Notes: generated from the letters alone by a model not told the origin. DNA of 6,168 nucleotides from Bacillota bacterium (GCA_023412635.1 JAEYNI010000300.1:1-6168); one strand, 5' to 3'. Numbered from the stretch's first letter, positions 1-5,606 are shown. Numbers and translations are program-made.

Positions 1-137
1 TTGCCAGGACAAAGCTTTCCGGGAAAGCTCCTGCTCAATGCTATATCGACGATATTACATCATATTCAACCAATGAAGTAGCCACATATTGGAACTCTGC
101 AGCAATTTTCAGCTTTTCATATATGGCAGCAAAATAA
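1..137 (+). CDS. C-terminal end of a glycoside hydrolase family 9 enzyme (endoglucanase type), 5' truncated by window edge
   Basis: An open frame enters at the window edge (first full codon at 3) and ends with TAA at 135-137, giving 44 residues. They match the second GH9 active-site signature exactly: Y14, D16, Y21, E25, A27, N31 and S32 have the required spacing ([FYW]-x-D-x4-[FYW]-x3-E-x-[STA]-x3-N-[STA]). E25 (codon 75-77), in the STNE motif, is the residue that acts as catalytic acid in GH9 enzymes, which cleave beta-1,4-glucans by inversion. The protein stops 12 residues after the signature Ser, so no dockerin or carbohydrate-binding module follows the catalytic domain; any such module would have to be N-terminal. 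Endoglucanase, processive cellulase or xyloglucanase cannot be separated from this fragment. The next gene begins 18 bases later on the same strand, suggesting co-transcription. Confidence 0.88.
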   Translation, partial: ARTKLSGKAPAQCYIDDITSYSTNEVATYWNSAAIFSFSYMAAK

Positions 138-140
138 ATG

Positions 141-148
141 AAAGGGGG
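141..148 (+). promoter_or_regulatory. Ribosome binding site that selects the TTG start of the flavin reductase gene
   Basis: AAAGGGGG lies 7 bases upstream of TTG 156. It falls inside the reading frame that would start at ATG 138, so use of that ATG would place the only Shine-Dalgarno-like sequence within the coding region. Family members usually begin a few residues before the WKP motif, which fits the TTG. Confidence 0.6.
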
Positions 149-155
149 CTGTCTG

Positions 156-899
156 TTGGCCAAGCAGATTTGGAAGCCGTCTACAATGTTGAATCCTGTA
201 CCTGTTGTAATGGTAACCTGTACAGATAATACCGGAAAATCAAATATAATAACTCTTGCATGGGTGGGGACAATAAATTCCGACCCTCCCATGGTATCGA
301 TATCAGTAAGAAAACAGAGGTATTCCTATGAACTTCTTAAGCAAAAAGGGGAATTTGTAATAAACATGCCACCCCGAAGCCTTACTTTTGCCACTGATTT
401 TTGCGGTGTCAAATCGGGCAGAGACCTTAATAAGTTTGAAGCTATGAAGCTTACCCCTGAAAAGGCCTCAAAGGTTGATGTTCCGTTAATAAGAGAATGT
501 CCCGTCAACCTTGAGTGTGTTGTCAGGCAGGTGATCGAGCTGGGCTCCCACGATTTATTCCTTGCTGAAGTTGTTGCTACAAATGTGGAGGAGAGATTAC
601 TGGATGAGAGTGGCAGGTTAAATCTTGATAAAGCCGATCTTATATGCTATTCCCATGGTGAATACTATCCGTTGGGCACATCTCTCGGTTACTTTGGTTA
701 TTCTGTTACCAAGAAGAAAAATCTGAAAAGGGATCAGAAGCACCCAGTAGAGCAAAAGAACCAAAAGAGCCAAAGGAACCAAAGGAACCAAGGAAAAAAA
801 CCTAAGAAAACTGTTGGAAGCAGGAAACCTTCCGGCGAGGGTGGTAAAAAGGGATCGGGGAAAAGCCATCTTAAGGTAAATACAGGAAATGATAAATAA
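156..899 (+). CDS. Flavin reductase-like FMN-binding split-barrel protein with a lysine-rich C-terminal tail
   Basis: The product is 247 residues from a TTG start. Residues 1-185 are a flavin reductase-like split barrel (DIM6/NTAB type). Family hallmarks are the N-terminal WKP, the PVPVVMV strand (14-20), the NIITLAW segment (30-36), DPPM (43-46) and the late GTSLGYFGYS segment. Such proteins bind FMN and reduce flavin or act as small oxidoreductases; the substrate here cannot be told. I prefer TTG at 156-158 over ATG at 138-140 because AAAGGGGG (141-148) sits 7 bases before the TTG, while the ATG has no ribosome binding site and abuts the upstream stop. Residues 186-247 form a low-complexity basic tail (17 Lys, 4 Arg, 4 acidic), including about five N/S-Q-K/R tripeptides. 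The tail is foreign to the core family, and nothing shows a signal peptide or membrane segment. The gene converges with pflB. Confidence 0.85.
   Translation: MAKQIWKPSTMLNPVPVVMVTCTDNTGKSNIITLAWVGTINSDPPMVSISVRKQRYSYELLKQKGEFVINMPPRSLTFATDFCGVKSGRDLNKFEAMKLTPEKASKVDVPLIRECPVNLECVVRQVIELGSHDLFLAEVVATNVEERLLDESGRLNLDKADLICYSHGEYYPLGTSLGYFGYSVTKKKNLKRDQKHPVEQKNQKSQRNQRNQGKKPKKTVGSRKPSGEGGKKGSGKSHLKVNTGNDK
751..795 (+). repeat. 9-base tandem repeat (about five copies) inside the flavin reductase tail
   Basis: Five consecutive degenerate 9-base units of the form (a/g)(c/g)cAAA(a/g)GA start at 751, 760, 769, 778 and 787. The third and fourth units differ by one base, and the last is the most diverged. 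In the reading frame they encode Gln-Lys/Arg-Asn/Ser tripeptides. The unit is a multiple of three, so gain or loss of copies would change tail length without breaking the frame. Confidence 0.7.
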
Positions 900-907
900 C
901 CTACTAG

Positions 908-931
908 TGAGGCTTAACAATATGAGCCTTA
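908..931. terminator. Weak hairpin between convergent genes (possible shared terminator)
   Basis: Arms 908-914 and 925-931 pair over 7 bases, including one G-T, around a 10-base loop, in the 57-base gap between the flavin reductase stop and the pflB stop. Neither side has a proper T run, so this is at best a weak terminator. It is listed because no better one is visible for either gene. Confidence 0.25.
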
Positions 932-956
932 ATTAAGCTGGCTGGTAAACAGACAT

Positions 957-3185
957 TTACATTGCCCGATGGAAAGTTCTTGAGAGAACTTCGAGTTGCT
1001 GTGCCTTTGTAAGCTTGATAAAATGCACTGCATAACCCGAAACTCTTACAGTAAGCTGATTATATTTCATCGGTTCCTTCATTGCAGCTTCCAAAGCTGA
1101 ACGATCAAGAACATTAATATTAATGTGATGTCCACCGTTCAGAATATAACCATCTATCAGTGCAGAAAGATTATCAATTTCAACGTTTACTTCCTTACCC
1201 AGGGCAGAAGGTATAACCGACATTGTAAGGGATATACCGTCACCGCAGAAGCTGTAGGGTATTTTAGCAACAGAGTTAAGCATGGCAAGAATTCCTGACC
1301 TATCTCTGTTGTGCATGGGATTTGCACCCGGTGCAAAAGGTTGACCCTTTTTTCTACCGTCGGGTGTAGCTCCTGTTTTCTTGCCATACACAACGTTTGA
1401 GGTAATGGTCAATATTGACAGGGTATGTTTTGCATTCCTGTAGGTTGGATGAGTTCTAAGGCTTCTATAGAAGCTTTCCACCACCTCTTTTGCAATACTG
1501 TCAACCCGGTCATCGTCATTTCCGAATTGTGGGTATTCTTCACTGAGCACAAAATCAGTTATAATTCCACGATCATCTCTGATAACCTTAACCTTGGTAT
1601 GTTTTATTGCACTCAAAGAATCTGCGATAACCGAAAGTCCTGAGATACCAAAAGCCATCAGTCTGTTGACATCTGTATCGTGAAGGGCCATCATCAGCCT
1701 TTCATAGGCATACTTGTCGTGCATATAGTGAATGGTATTCATTGTATTAACATATAGCCCGGTAAGCCAATGTTGAAGTACTTTATAGTTTTCATGAACC
1801 TTATCATATTCAAGATAATCGCCTTCGTAAGCAGGAAGCTCAGGTGCCACCTGTTCGCCTGTAATCTCATCTCTTCCGCCGTTTAATGAGAGCAGCAGGA
1901 GTTTGGGAAGATTACATCTGGCGCCGAAATACTGCATATCCTTTCCAAGACGCATTGCTGATACACAGCAGGATATACCATAATCATCTCCATATAGGGG
2001 CCTCATCAGCTCATCATTTTCATACTGTATTGCACTTGTCTTAATTGAGATTTTGGAGCAATAGCGTTTAAAATTCTGAGGCAGCTTTGGTGACCACAAA
2101 ATAGTCAGGTTTGGTTCAGGAGCAGCTCCCAGAGTGTTTAAGGTGTGTAAAAACCTGTAGGAGGTCTTAGTTACCATATGTCGGCCGTCAATGCCTATGC
2201 CGCCGATGGACTCTGTAAGCCATACAGGGTCTCCTGCAAAGAGCTCGTTATAGTCCTTGGTTCTGAGGTGTCTTATAAATCTCAGTTTAATAACAAACTG
2301 ATCAATCAACTCCTGTGCTTGGATTTCAGTTAATGTACCGTTTTTTATATCCTTCTCAATATATATATCAAAGAAAATATTCAGTCTTCCCAGGGAATTA
2401 GCTGCGCCGTTGGTTTCCTTCATTGCACCCAGAAAGGCCAGATATGTCCACTGAACTGCCTCAAAGGCGTTTTGTGCCGGGCGCTTAAGGTCAAAGCCAT
2501 AGGTATTGCCCAATGTTATTAAATCCTTTAGAGCAGATATCTGATCGTGTATTTCTTCTTTTAGCCGGATTATCTCATCTGTCATCTGTGCCGGAAGAGC
2601 ATCAAAGTCCTGCTGCTTACTAAGTATAAGTCTGTCTACCCCATACAGTGCAACCCTTCTGTAGTCTCCGATAATTCGGCCTCTGCCGTATGTGTCGGGC
2701 AGGCCTGTAATAACTCCACATCTCCTGGCCTTGCGCATTTCTTCGGTATAAACGCTGAAAACACCATCATTGTGAGTTTTTATCTCCTTGCTGAAAATAC
2801 GGTCTATGTCAGGCGCAGGCGAGATGCCGAACTGCTCACAGGCCTGCTTTGACATCCTGTATCCGGTTTTGGCAATGAAAGCCCTTTTTAAAGGCGAGTC
2901 TGTTTGAAGGCCCTTAATAACTTCAAAGGGTTCATCAATAAAACCGGGCTTGTGACTTGTAATACCCGATATGGTTTCTGCGTCTATTTCGAGAACTCCT
3001 CCCTTGAGATGTTCTTCAATTAGAAGGCTTTTGCAGGTTTCCCATAGATGCTTTGTTTTTAAGCTGGAACTTGAAAGAAATTTTTCGTCACCGTCGTAAG
3101 GTGTGTAATTTGCTTGAATAAAATCTTGAACGTCAATGGAACTATTCCATTTACCGCTTTTAAAATCGGGGAAAGTTAACTCCAT
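957..3185 (-). CDS. pflB: Pyruvate formate-lyase (formate C-acetyltransferase)
   Basis: This 742-residue cytosolic glycyl-radical enzyme converts pyruvate and CoA to acetyl-CoA and formate under anaerobic conditions. The sequence shows the N-terminal PFL domain with the GRGRIIGDYRR segment (about 167-177), the adjacent catalytic pair Cys406-Cys407 in GISCCVSAM, and the C-terminal radical loop RVSGYAV with Gly717, 25 residues from the end. The radical Gly of E. coli PflB is placed almost identically. The length is normal for the family (about 740-760). ATG 3183-3185 is the start because AAGGGAGGC lies 8 bases upstream; an in-frame extension of 22 codons upstream has no support. The radical requires the activase PflA, whose gene is not next to pflB: the downstream neighbour is convergent. 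Expression is under a ZTP riboswitch with a terminator in the leader, pointing to formate supply for 10-formyl-tetrahydrofolate as a key role. Confidence 0.97.
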   Translation of the reverse strand: MELTFPDFKSGKWNSSIDVQDFIQANYTPYDGDEKFLSSSSLKTKHLWETCKSLLIEEHLKGGVLEIDAETISGITSHKPGFIDEPFEVIKGLQTDSPLKRAFIAKTGYRMSKQACEQFGISPAPDIDRIFSKEIKTHNDGVFSVYTEEMRKARRCGVITGLPDTYGRGRIIGDYRRVALYGVDRLILSKQQDFDALPAQMTDEIIRLKEEIHDQISALKDLITLGNTYGFDLKRPAQNAFEAVQWTYLAFLGAMKETNGAANSLGRLNIFFDIYIEKDIKNGTLTEIQAQELIDQFVIKLRFIRHLRTKDYNELFAGDPVWLTESIGGIGIDGRHMVTKTSYRFLHTLNTLGAAPEPNLTILWSPKLPQNFKRYCSKISIKTSAIQYENDELMRPLYGDDYGISCCVSAMRLGKDMQYFGARCNLPKLLLLSLNGGRDEITGEQVAPELPAYEGDYLEYDKVHENYKVLQHWLTGLYVNTMNTIHYMHDKYAYERLMMALHDTDVNRLMAFGISGLSVIADSLSAIKHTKVKVIRDDRGIITDFVLSEEYPQFGNDDDRVDSIAKEVVESFYRSLRTHPTYRNAKHTLSILTITSNVVYGKKTGATPDGRKKGQPFAPGANPMHNRDRSGILAMLNSVAKIPYSFCGDGISLTMSVIPSALGKEVNVEIDNLSALIDGYILNGGHHININVLDRSALEAAMKEPMKYNQLTVRVSGYAVHFIKLTKAQQLEVLSRTFHRAM

Positions 3186-3192
3186 AATTATT

Positions 3193-3201
3193 GCCTCCCT
3201 T
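3193..3201 (-). promoter_or_regulatory. Ribosome binding site of pflB
   Basis: On the minus strand AAGGGAGGC precedes ATG 3185 with a spacer of about 8 bases. It is the strongest Shine-Dalgarno sequence in the leader and fixes the start of the 742-residue protein. It lies well downstream of the riboswitch terminator, so control acts on transcription rather than by hiding this site. Confidence 0.85.
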
Positions 3202-3249
3202 AATACAATTATTTGCCAGGGATTTACTCTGCAAAAGCACAAAAGTAGC

Positions 3250-3288
3250 AAAATAAAAGCCGCCTGGGCATTTTAGCGCCCAGGCGGC
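3250..3288 (-). terminator. Riboswitch-controlled intrinsic terminator in the pflB leader
   Basis: Reading the minus strand, 3288-3278 and 3269-3259 form a perfect 11-base-pair GC-rich stem around an 8-base loop, followed by TTTTATTTT (3258-3250). The 5' arm is the conserved GCCGCCTGGGC element that the ZTP aptamer needs for its 3' hairpin and pseudoknot. The two folds are therefore mutually exclusive: ligand-bound aptamer blocks the terminator and lets transcription continue into pflB. Confidence 0.93.
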
Positions 3289-3345
3289 CGGCTTGTAAAA
3301 GTCATACTCCCATGTGGTAATCTCCACTTCCGCCAGTTGCATGAC
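3278..3345 (-). ncRNA. ZTP/ZMP riboswitch aptamer (pfl motif) upstream of pflB
   Basis: All parts of the pfl motif are visible on the minus strand. P1 pairs GTCAT (3345-3341) with ATGAC (3305-3301), plus a G-T pair. The conserved ACTGGCGG follows (3337-3330). P2 is GTGG (3327-3324) with CCAC (3317-3314). GGGAG (3311-3307) is next, then an 8-base linker and the conserved 3' element ending in CCGCCTGGGC (3287-3278). GGCGG (3334-3330) can form the pseudoknot with CCGCC (3287-3283). This class senses ZTP and ZMP (AICAR nucleotide), alarmones of 10-formyl-tetrahydrofolate shortage, and commonly controls folate, purine and pfl genes. With the overlapping terminator it should be a transcriptional ON switch for pflB. 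The class call comes from memory of the consensus, without a covariance search. Confidence 0.94.
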
Positions 3346-3380
3346 AGTTTTAATCAAAAAAAGATTTAATTTATATAATA

Positions 3381-3410
3381 AGTATAAAGTATTCTCTGGT
3401 AATAAGTCAA
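3381..3410 (-). promoter_or_regulatory. Predicted sigma-A promoter of the riboswitch-pflB transcript
   Basis: On the minus strand a TTGACT -35 box (3410-3405) and a TATACT -10 box (3386-3381) are separated by 18 bases, each matching consensus at five of six positions. The transcript would start near 3374, about 30 bases before P1 of the riboswitch. Confidence 0.75.
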
Positions 3411-3668
3411 TAGATAATAATAAAAATAACGACAAAAAAAGCTATTTTCCTACTATATATTGGCATAACTGATAATGATAGAACCATATATTGTAGAATG
3501 GTGAAAATTATTGCATACAGTTAGCTGTGGAACTGCTAAATAACAATACTACATTAAAAGGCATAAGGTCTGGATAAAAATCGCCTATCTGAATTTTAGA
3601 GTAAGTAGTATAATTAAAATTATAAATTAATAATAAGTATGCAATAGATTGGTTGTTTGTAGCCTGGT
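3411..3668. other. AT-rich divergent intergenic region without a recognised gene
   Basis: This is the part of the 498-base gap between pflB and the HD gene that lies outside the pflB control elements. I see only very short frames without ribosome binding sites, no tRNA or known RNA motif, and a -10 box near the right end (described separately). A small ACAG/CTGT inverted repeat around 3520 is too short to interpret. The length leaves room for upstream binding sites of either gene. Confidence 0.5.
3609..3614 (+). promoter_or_regulatory. Candidate -10 box for the HD-domain gene
   Basis: A perfect TATAAT lies 75 bases before the proposed ATG in AT-rich DNA. No convincing -35 box is present at 16-18 bases upstream, so this is only a candidate. 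Confidence 0.35.
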
Positions 3669-3683
3669 TTGGAGGGCTTATAT

Positions 3684-4253
3684 ATGGATATGGAAAACTC
3701 GAATAATCTGATTAATGTTCTAGAATTTATAAAGGAAGTTGAAAAACTTAAAAATGTAACAAGAACAGCCTGGACCTCGGAAGGAAAACAGGAAAGTGTT
3801 GCAGAGCACTCCTGGAGGTTAGCGGTGTTATCATTGGCTCTGGCAGATCAATTTCCCGGGATTGATATTGGGAGAGTACTTGGGATGTGTATTGTTCATG
3901 ATTTTGGCGAGATATATGAAGGAGATGTTTCTGCAAAGTTGGAGGCTGACCCCGAAGGTAAACTGATGAGGGAGGAGCAGGCTGTAAAAAAGCTTATACA
4001 GAGACTGCCGGAAAGTGTTGGGCAGAAAATTTTTGATTTGTGGTGTGAGTACAATTCGGCTGAGACTGAGGAGTCAAAGCTGGTTAAAGCCTTGGATAAA
4101 ATGGAAACAATAGTACAGCACAACCAGGGAAAAAATCCTGAGGACTTTGATTATGCCTATAATTTGCAATATGGTGCTAAATATGGCGAGTACAGTGAAA
4201 CTCTGAAAATATTACGGAGCTTAATTGATAGGGATACCACCGAAAAAATATGA
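3684..4253 (+). CDS. HD-domain metal-dependent phosphohydrolase, YfbR / HDDC2-like (probable 5'-deoxynucleotidase)
   Basis: The 189-residue protein is almost wholly one HD domain. Candidate metal ligands are in place: His42 (in ESVAEHSWR), His72-Asp73 (in IVHDFGE), and Asp138 (in VKALDKME). Glu76 and Asp81 (EGD) match further active-site acids. The R-T-x-W segment (27-30), the ESVAEH motif and a late LWCEYNSAETEESKLVKALDKME stretch resemble YfbR and human HDDC2, which remove phosphate from deoxynucleoside 5'-monophosphates with a divalent metal. The exact substrate is inferred. GGAGGG (3671-3676) lies 7 bases before ATG 3684, favouring it over TTG 3669, which overlaps that site; ATG 3690 is a second possibility. 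The gene is divergent from pflB and 133 bases upstream of the AraC-type gene, with no clear terminator between. No signal peptide is seen, so it should be cytosolic. Confidence 0.88.
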   Translation: MDMENSNNLINVLEFIKEVEKLKNVTRTAWTSEGKQESVAEHSWRLAVLSLALADQFPGIDIGRVLGMCIVHDFGEIYEGDVSAKLEADPEGKLMREEQAVKKLIQRLPESVGQKIFDLWCEYNSAETEESKLVKALDKMETIVQHNQGKNPEDFDYAYNLQYGAKYGEYSETLKILRSLIDRDTTEKI

Positions 4254-4331
4254 AAATAAATCAAAAGTTTGAAAAGAAATTAATACATAAGCTCCCATAA
4301 ATAATAGTTACCCTGCCCACAGGTGCATCAA

Positions 4332-4342
4332 ATGTCGGACAT
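4332..4342. promoter_or_regulatory. Short inverted repeat upstream of the AraC-type gene (possible operator)
   Basis: ATGTC and GACAT face each other across one base, 44 bases before the regulator's start. A CATAAT sequence (4340-4345) overlaps it and could be a -10 box, but no -35 is recognisable. Autoregulation would be typical of such regulators, but a repeat this short can arise by chance. Confidence 0.22.
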
Positions 4343-4386
4343 AATACGTCAATTTTGTTTAATATTTTACTGGAAAGGAGTTACAA

Positions 4387-5232
4387 ATGGATTGGATAAA
4401 GTGTATAAGCAATGCATTGGACTGTATTGAAAATAGTTTAACTGATGAAATTGACTATACTAAAATTGCTCAGGCAGCATGTTGTTCCGAGTTTCATTTT
4501 TCCAGAATGTTCTCTTCAATGGCCGGAATAACCCTATCAGAGTATATAAGGCGCAGACGTCTTACACTGGCGGCGTTTGAGCTACAAAGGAGCGATGTAC
4601 TCATAATTGACATTGCCGTTAAGTATGGTTATGATTCTGCTGATGCATTTACCCGTGCCTTCAAAAAGCTACATGGAATAAGGCCTTCTGAAGCAAGGGA
4701 TAAGGGTTCTCAACTTAAGGCCTTTCCAAGGATGTCCTTTCAAATATCTATAATAGGAGATAGTGAAATGGATTACAGAATTGAAAAGTTGGATTTTGAA
4801 CTAAGGATTGTTGGACGGAAAAGTTCGGTAAAAACTGATAAAGCCTTTGAGTTAGTCCCTAAATTATGGGGTGAGACAAAGCAAAGCGGTTTTTTGCAAA
4901 AGCTTATTGATATGTCCTGGGAAAAGCCTAAATGCAAGGTGGAAGGTATTTTGGGAGTATGCGGTAAAGAAGCCGCAATTACAGACGATGAATTTGATTA
5001 TTTTATGGGAGTAAGATATGACAGCGAAGTACCCGAAGGAATGGAAGAACTTGTAATACCGCCCGCCACCTGGGCTGTATTTCCAGATGTAGCCGATGCG
5101 TGGAAACGCCTTTATTCCGAATGGCTGCCCACATCTGGGTATGAACTTGCAGACTTGCCCTGTATAGAGAACTTTTTAGCCCCAGGGCACCAACCGGAAA
5201 ATGAATTATGGGTGCCGGTTATTGCGAAATAA
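4387..5232 (+). CDS. AraC-family transcriptional regulator with C-terminal GyrI-like effector-binding domain
   Basis: The 281-residue protein begins with an AraC-type DNA-binding domain of two helix-turn-helix units (about 24-45 and 72-93). The second carries the typical IAVKYGYDSADAFTRAFKK signature and ends at GIRPSEAR (97-104). After a short linker, residues 128-281 form a GyrI-like / SOUL-type domain, starting MDYRIEKLDF and ending near Glu273 in ELWVPV. This order (HTH first, ligand domain second) is that of Rob-like and BmrR-like drug-sensing regulators, so binding of a hydrophobic or cationic small molecule is likely; ligand and targets are unknown. AAAGGAG (4374-4380) sits 6 bases before ATG 4387. 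An internal ATG (4768) at the domain border has its own good ribosome binding site. No transporter gene lies nearby, so a global or distant target is possible. Confidence 0.93.
   Translation: MDWIKCISNALDCIENSLTDEIDYTKIAQAACCSEFHFSRMFSSMAGITLSEYIRRRRLTLAAFELQRSDVLIIDIAVKYGYDSADAFTRAFKKLHGIRPSEARDKGSQLKAFPRMSFQISIIGDSEMDYRIEKLDFELRIVGRKSSVKTDKAFELVPKLWGETKQSGFLQKLIDMSWEKPKCKVEGILGVCGKEAAITDDEFDYFMGVRYDSEVPEGMEELVIPPATWAVFPDVADAWKRLYSEWLPTSGYELADLPCIENFLAPGHQPENELWVPVIAK
4755..4770 (+). promoter_or_regulatory. Internal ribosome binding site and ATG at the HTH/GyrI domain border
   Basis: AGGAGA (4755-4760) precedes the in-frame ATG 4768-4770 (Met128) by 7 bases, an ideal spacing. Translation from here would give a 154-residue protein consisting only of the GyrI-like domain. 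Whether it is used cannot be told from sequence. Confidence 0.4.
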
Positions 5233-5313
5233 ATAACCATACAAAATTTGTGCAAAAAAAGTCGAGAACATTTCTTCAGTTTTATATATCATTATCTTAG
5301 GAATTTCGGTAAG

Positions 5314-5333
5314 AATAGTTGTTTTCAACTATT
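5314..5333. promoter_or_regulatory. Perfect 8+4+8 inverted repeat (candidate operator)
   Basis: AATAGTTG (5314-5321) and CAACTATT (5326-5333) are exact reverse complements across TTTT. No T run follows, so it is not an intrinsic terminator. Its dyad, with TAGTTG and CAACTA half-sites, resembles operators of MarR-type repressors (comparison from memory). It precedes a weak TACAAT -10 box (5346-5351), with TTCAAC (5324-5329) as a poor -35, and the small ORF at 5373. Confidence 0.45.
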
Positions 5334-5372
5334 TCAGAGCCGCCTTACAATATATAAAAGGGGAGAAGGAAG

Positions 5373-5456
5373 ATGGATTATAGAATTAAAAGCAAGGAAG
5401 GTAAAAGAACATTTATTGACTATTTGAAGATAATGTTTTATCTGTATTATAAATAA
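5373..5456 (+). CDS. Small ORF of 27 codons; possible remnant of a GyrI-domain gene or a leader peptide
   Basis: ATG 5373 is preceded by GGGGAG (5360-5365) with a 7-base spacer, and the frame ends with TAA at 5454-5456. The product is short, basic and hydrophobic at its end (IMFYLYY). Its first residues, MDYRIK, and the DNA around them closely match the internal start of the GyrI domain in the preceding AraC-type gene (MDYRIE; 4768 onward), after which similarity is lost. It may be the 5' stub of a decayed GyrI-type gene, a real small protein, or chance. A strong terminator follows at 5506-5541. Confidence 0.35.
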   Translation: MDYRIKSKEGKRTFIDYLKIMFYLYYK

Positions 5457-5505
5457 AGCATAGTACAAGAGTTTCGCACGAATGCATGAACGCTGCCCCA
5501 CATTA

Positions 5506-5541
5506 GAAGCAACTTCTTCGGAGGTTGCTTTCACCTTTTTT
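5506..5541 (+). terminator. Intrinsic terminator for the AraC-type gene and small ORF
   Basis: AAGCAACTTC (5507-5516) pairs with GAGGTTGCTT (5521-5530) over 10 bases, with one G-T, closed by a very stable TTCG tetraloop. A T run (5536-5541) starts five bases after the stem. This is the first convincing plus-strand terminator after the AraC-type gene. Confidence 0.9.
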
Positions 5542-5542
5542 A

Positions 5543-5606
5543 GACAAAAAGAGAGCTACCTCTCAATAGATTTTTTGGTTCTATTTTGAGACAGCCCCTT
5601 TTCTTT
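5543..5606. repeat. Imperfect long palindrome, possible mobile-element scar
   Basis: TCTCAATAGA (5561-5570) pairs with TCTATTTTGAGA (5580-5591) with a two-base bulge. Flanking purine-rich and pyrimidine-rich stretches extend the imperfect symmetry to about 30 bases per arm. The right arm reads GGGGCTGTCTC on the minus strand, a sequence type I recall at the ends of some clostridial insertion sequences. No transposase remnant is seen. Confidence 0.3.
5544..5564 (-). terminator. Intrinsic terminator for the phosphofructokinase gene
   Basis: On the minus strand GAGAG (5564-5560) and CTCTC (5555-5551) form a 5-base-pair stem with a 4-base loop, directly followed by TTTTTGT (5550-5544). It lies 114 bases past the phosphofructokinase stop and back to back with the plus-strand terminator. 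The short stem makes it moderate in strength. Confidence 0.6.

Noticed and set aside
143..153. GGGGGCTGTCT near the flavin reductase start, similar to the insertion-sequence-like GGGGCTGTCT at 5586-5597
   Set aside because: Only about ten bases agree, the flanks differ, and this copy is explained by the ribosome binding site and the first codons.
41..292. Minus-strand open frame opposite the GH9 end and the flavin reductase start
   Set aside because: Both plus-strand frames here have clear family signatures. The antisense frame is an expected by-product.
1425..1643. Plus-strand open frame antisense to pflB
   Set aside because: It lies wholly within strongly conserved pflB coding sequence and has no ribosome binding site or family resemblance.
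3186..3251. 22-codon N-terminal extension of pflB
   Set aside because: The ATG at 3185 has a perfectly spaced ribosome binding site and gives a normal PflB N terminus. The extension would begin at the terminator T run and resembles no PflB.
3160..3435. Minus-strand open frame of 91 codons overlapping the pflB start and leader
   Set aside because: It runs straight through the promoter, riboswitch and terminator in a different frame from pflB, has no family features, and is explained fully by the regulatory RNA.
5334..5534. Minus-strand open frame of 66 codons between the AraC-type gene and phosphofructokinase
   Set aside because: It begins inside the plus-strand terminator hairpin, has no ribosome binding site and shows no recognisable domain.
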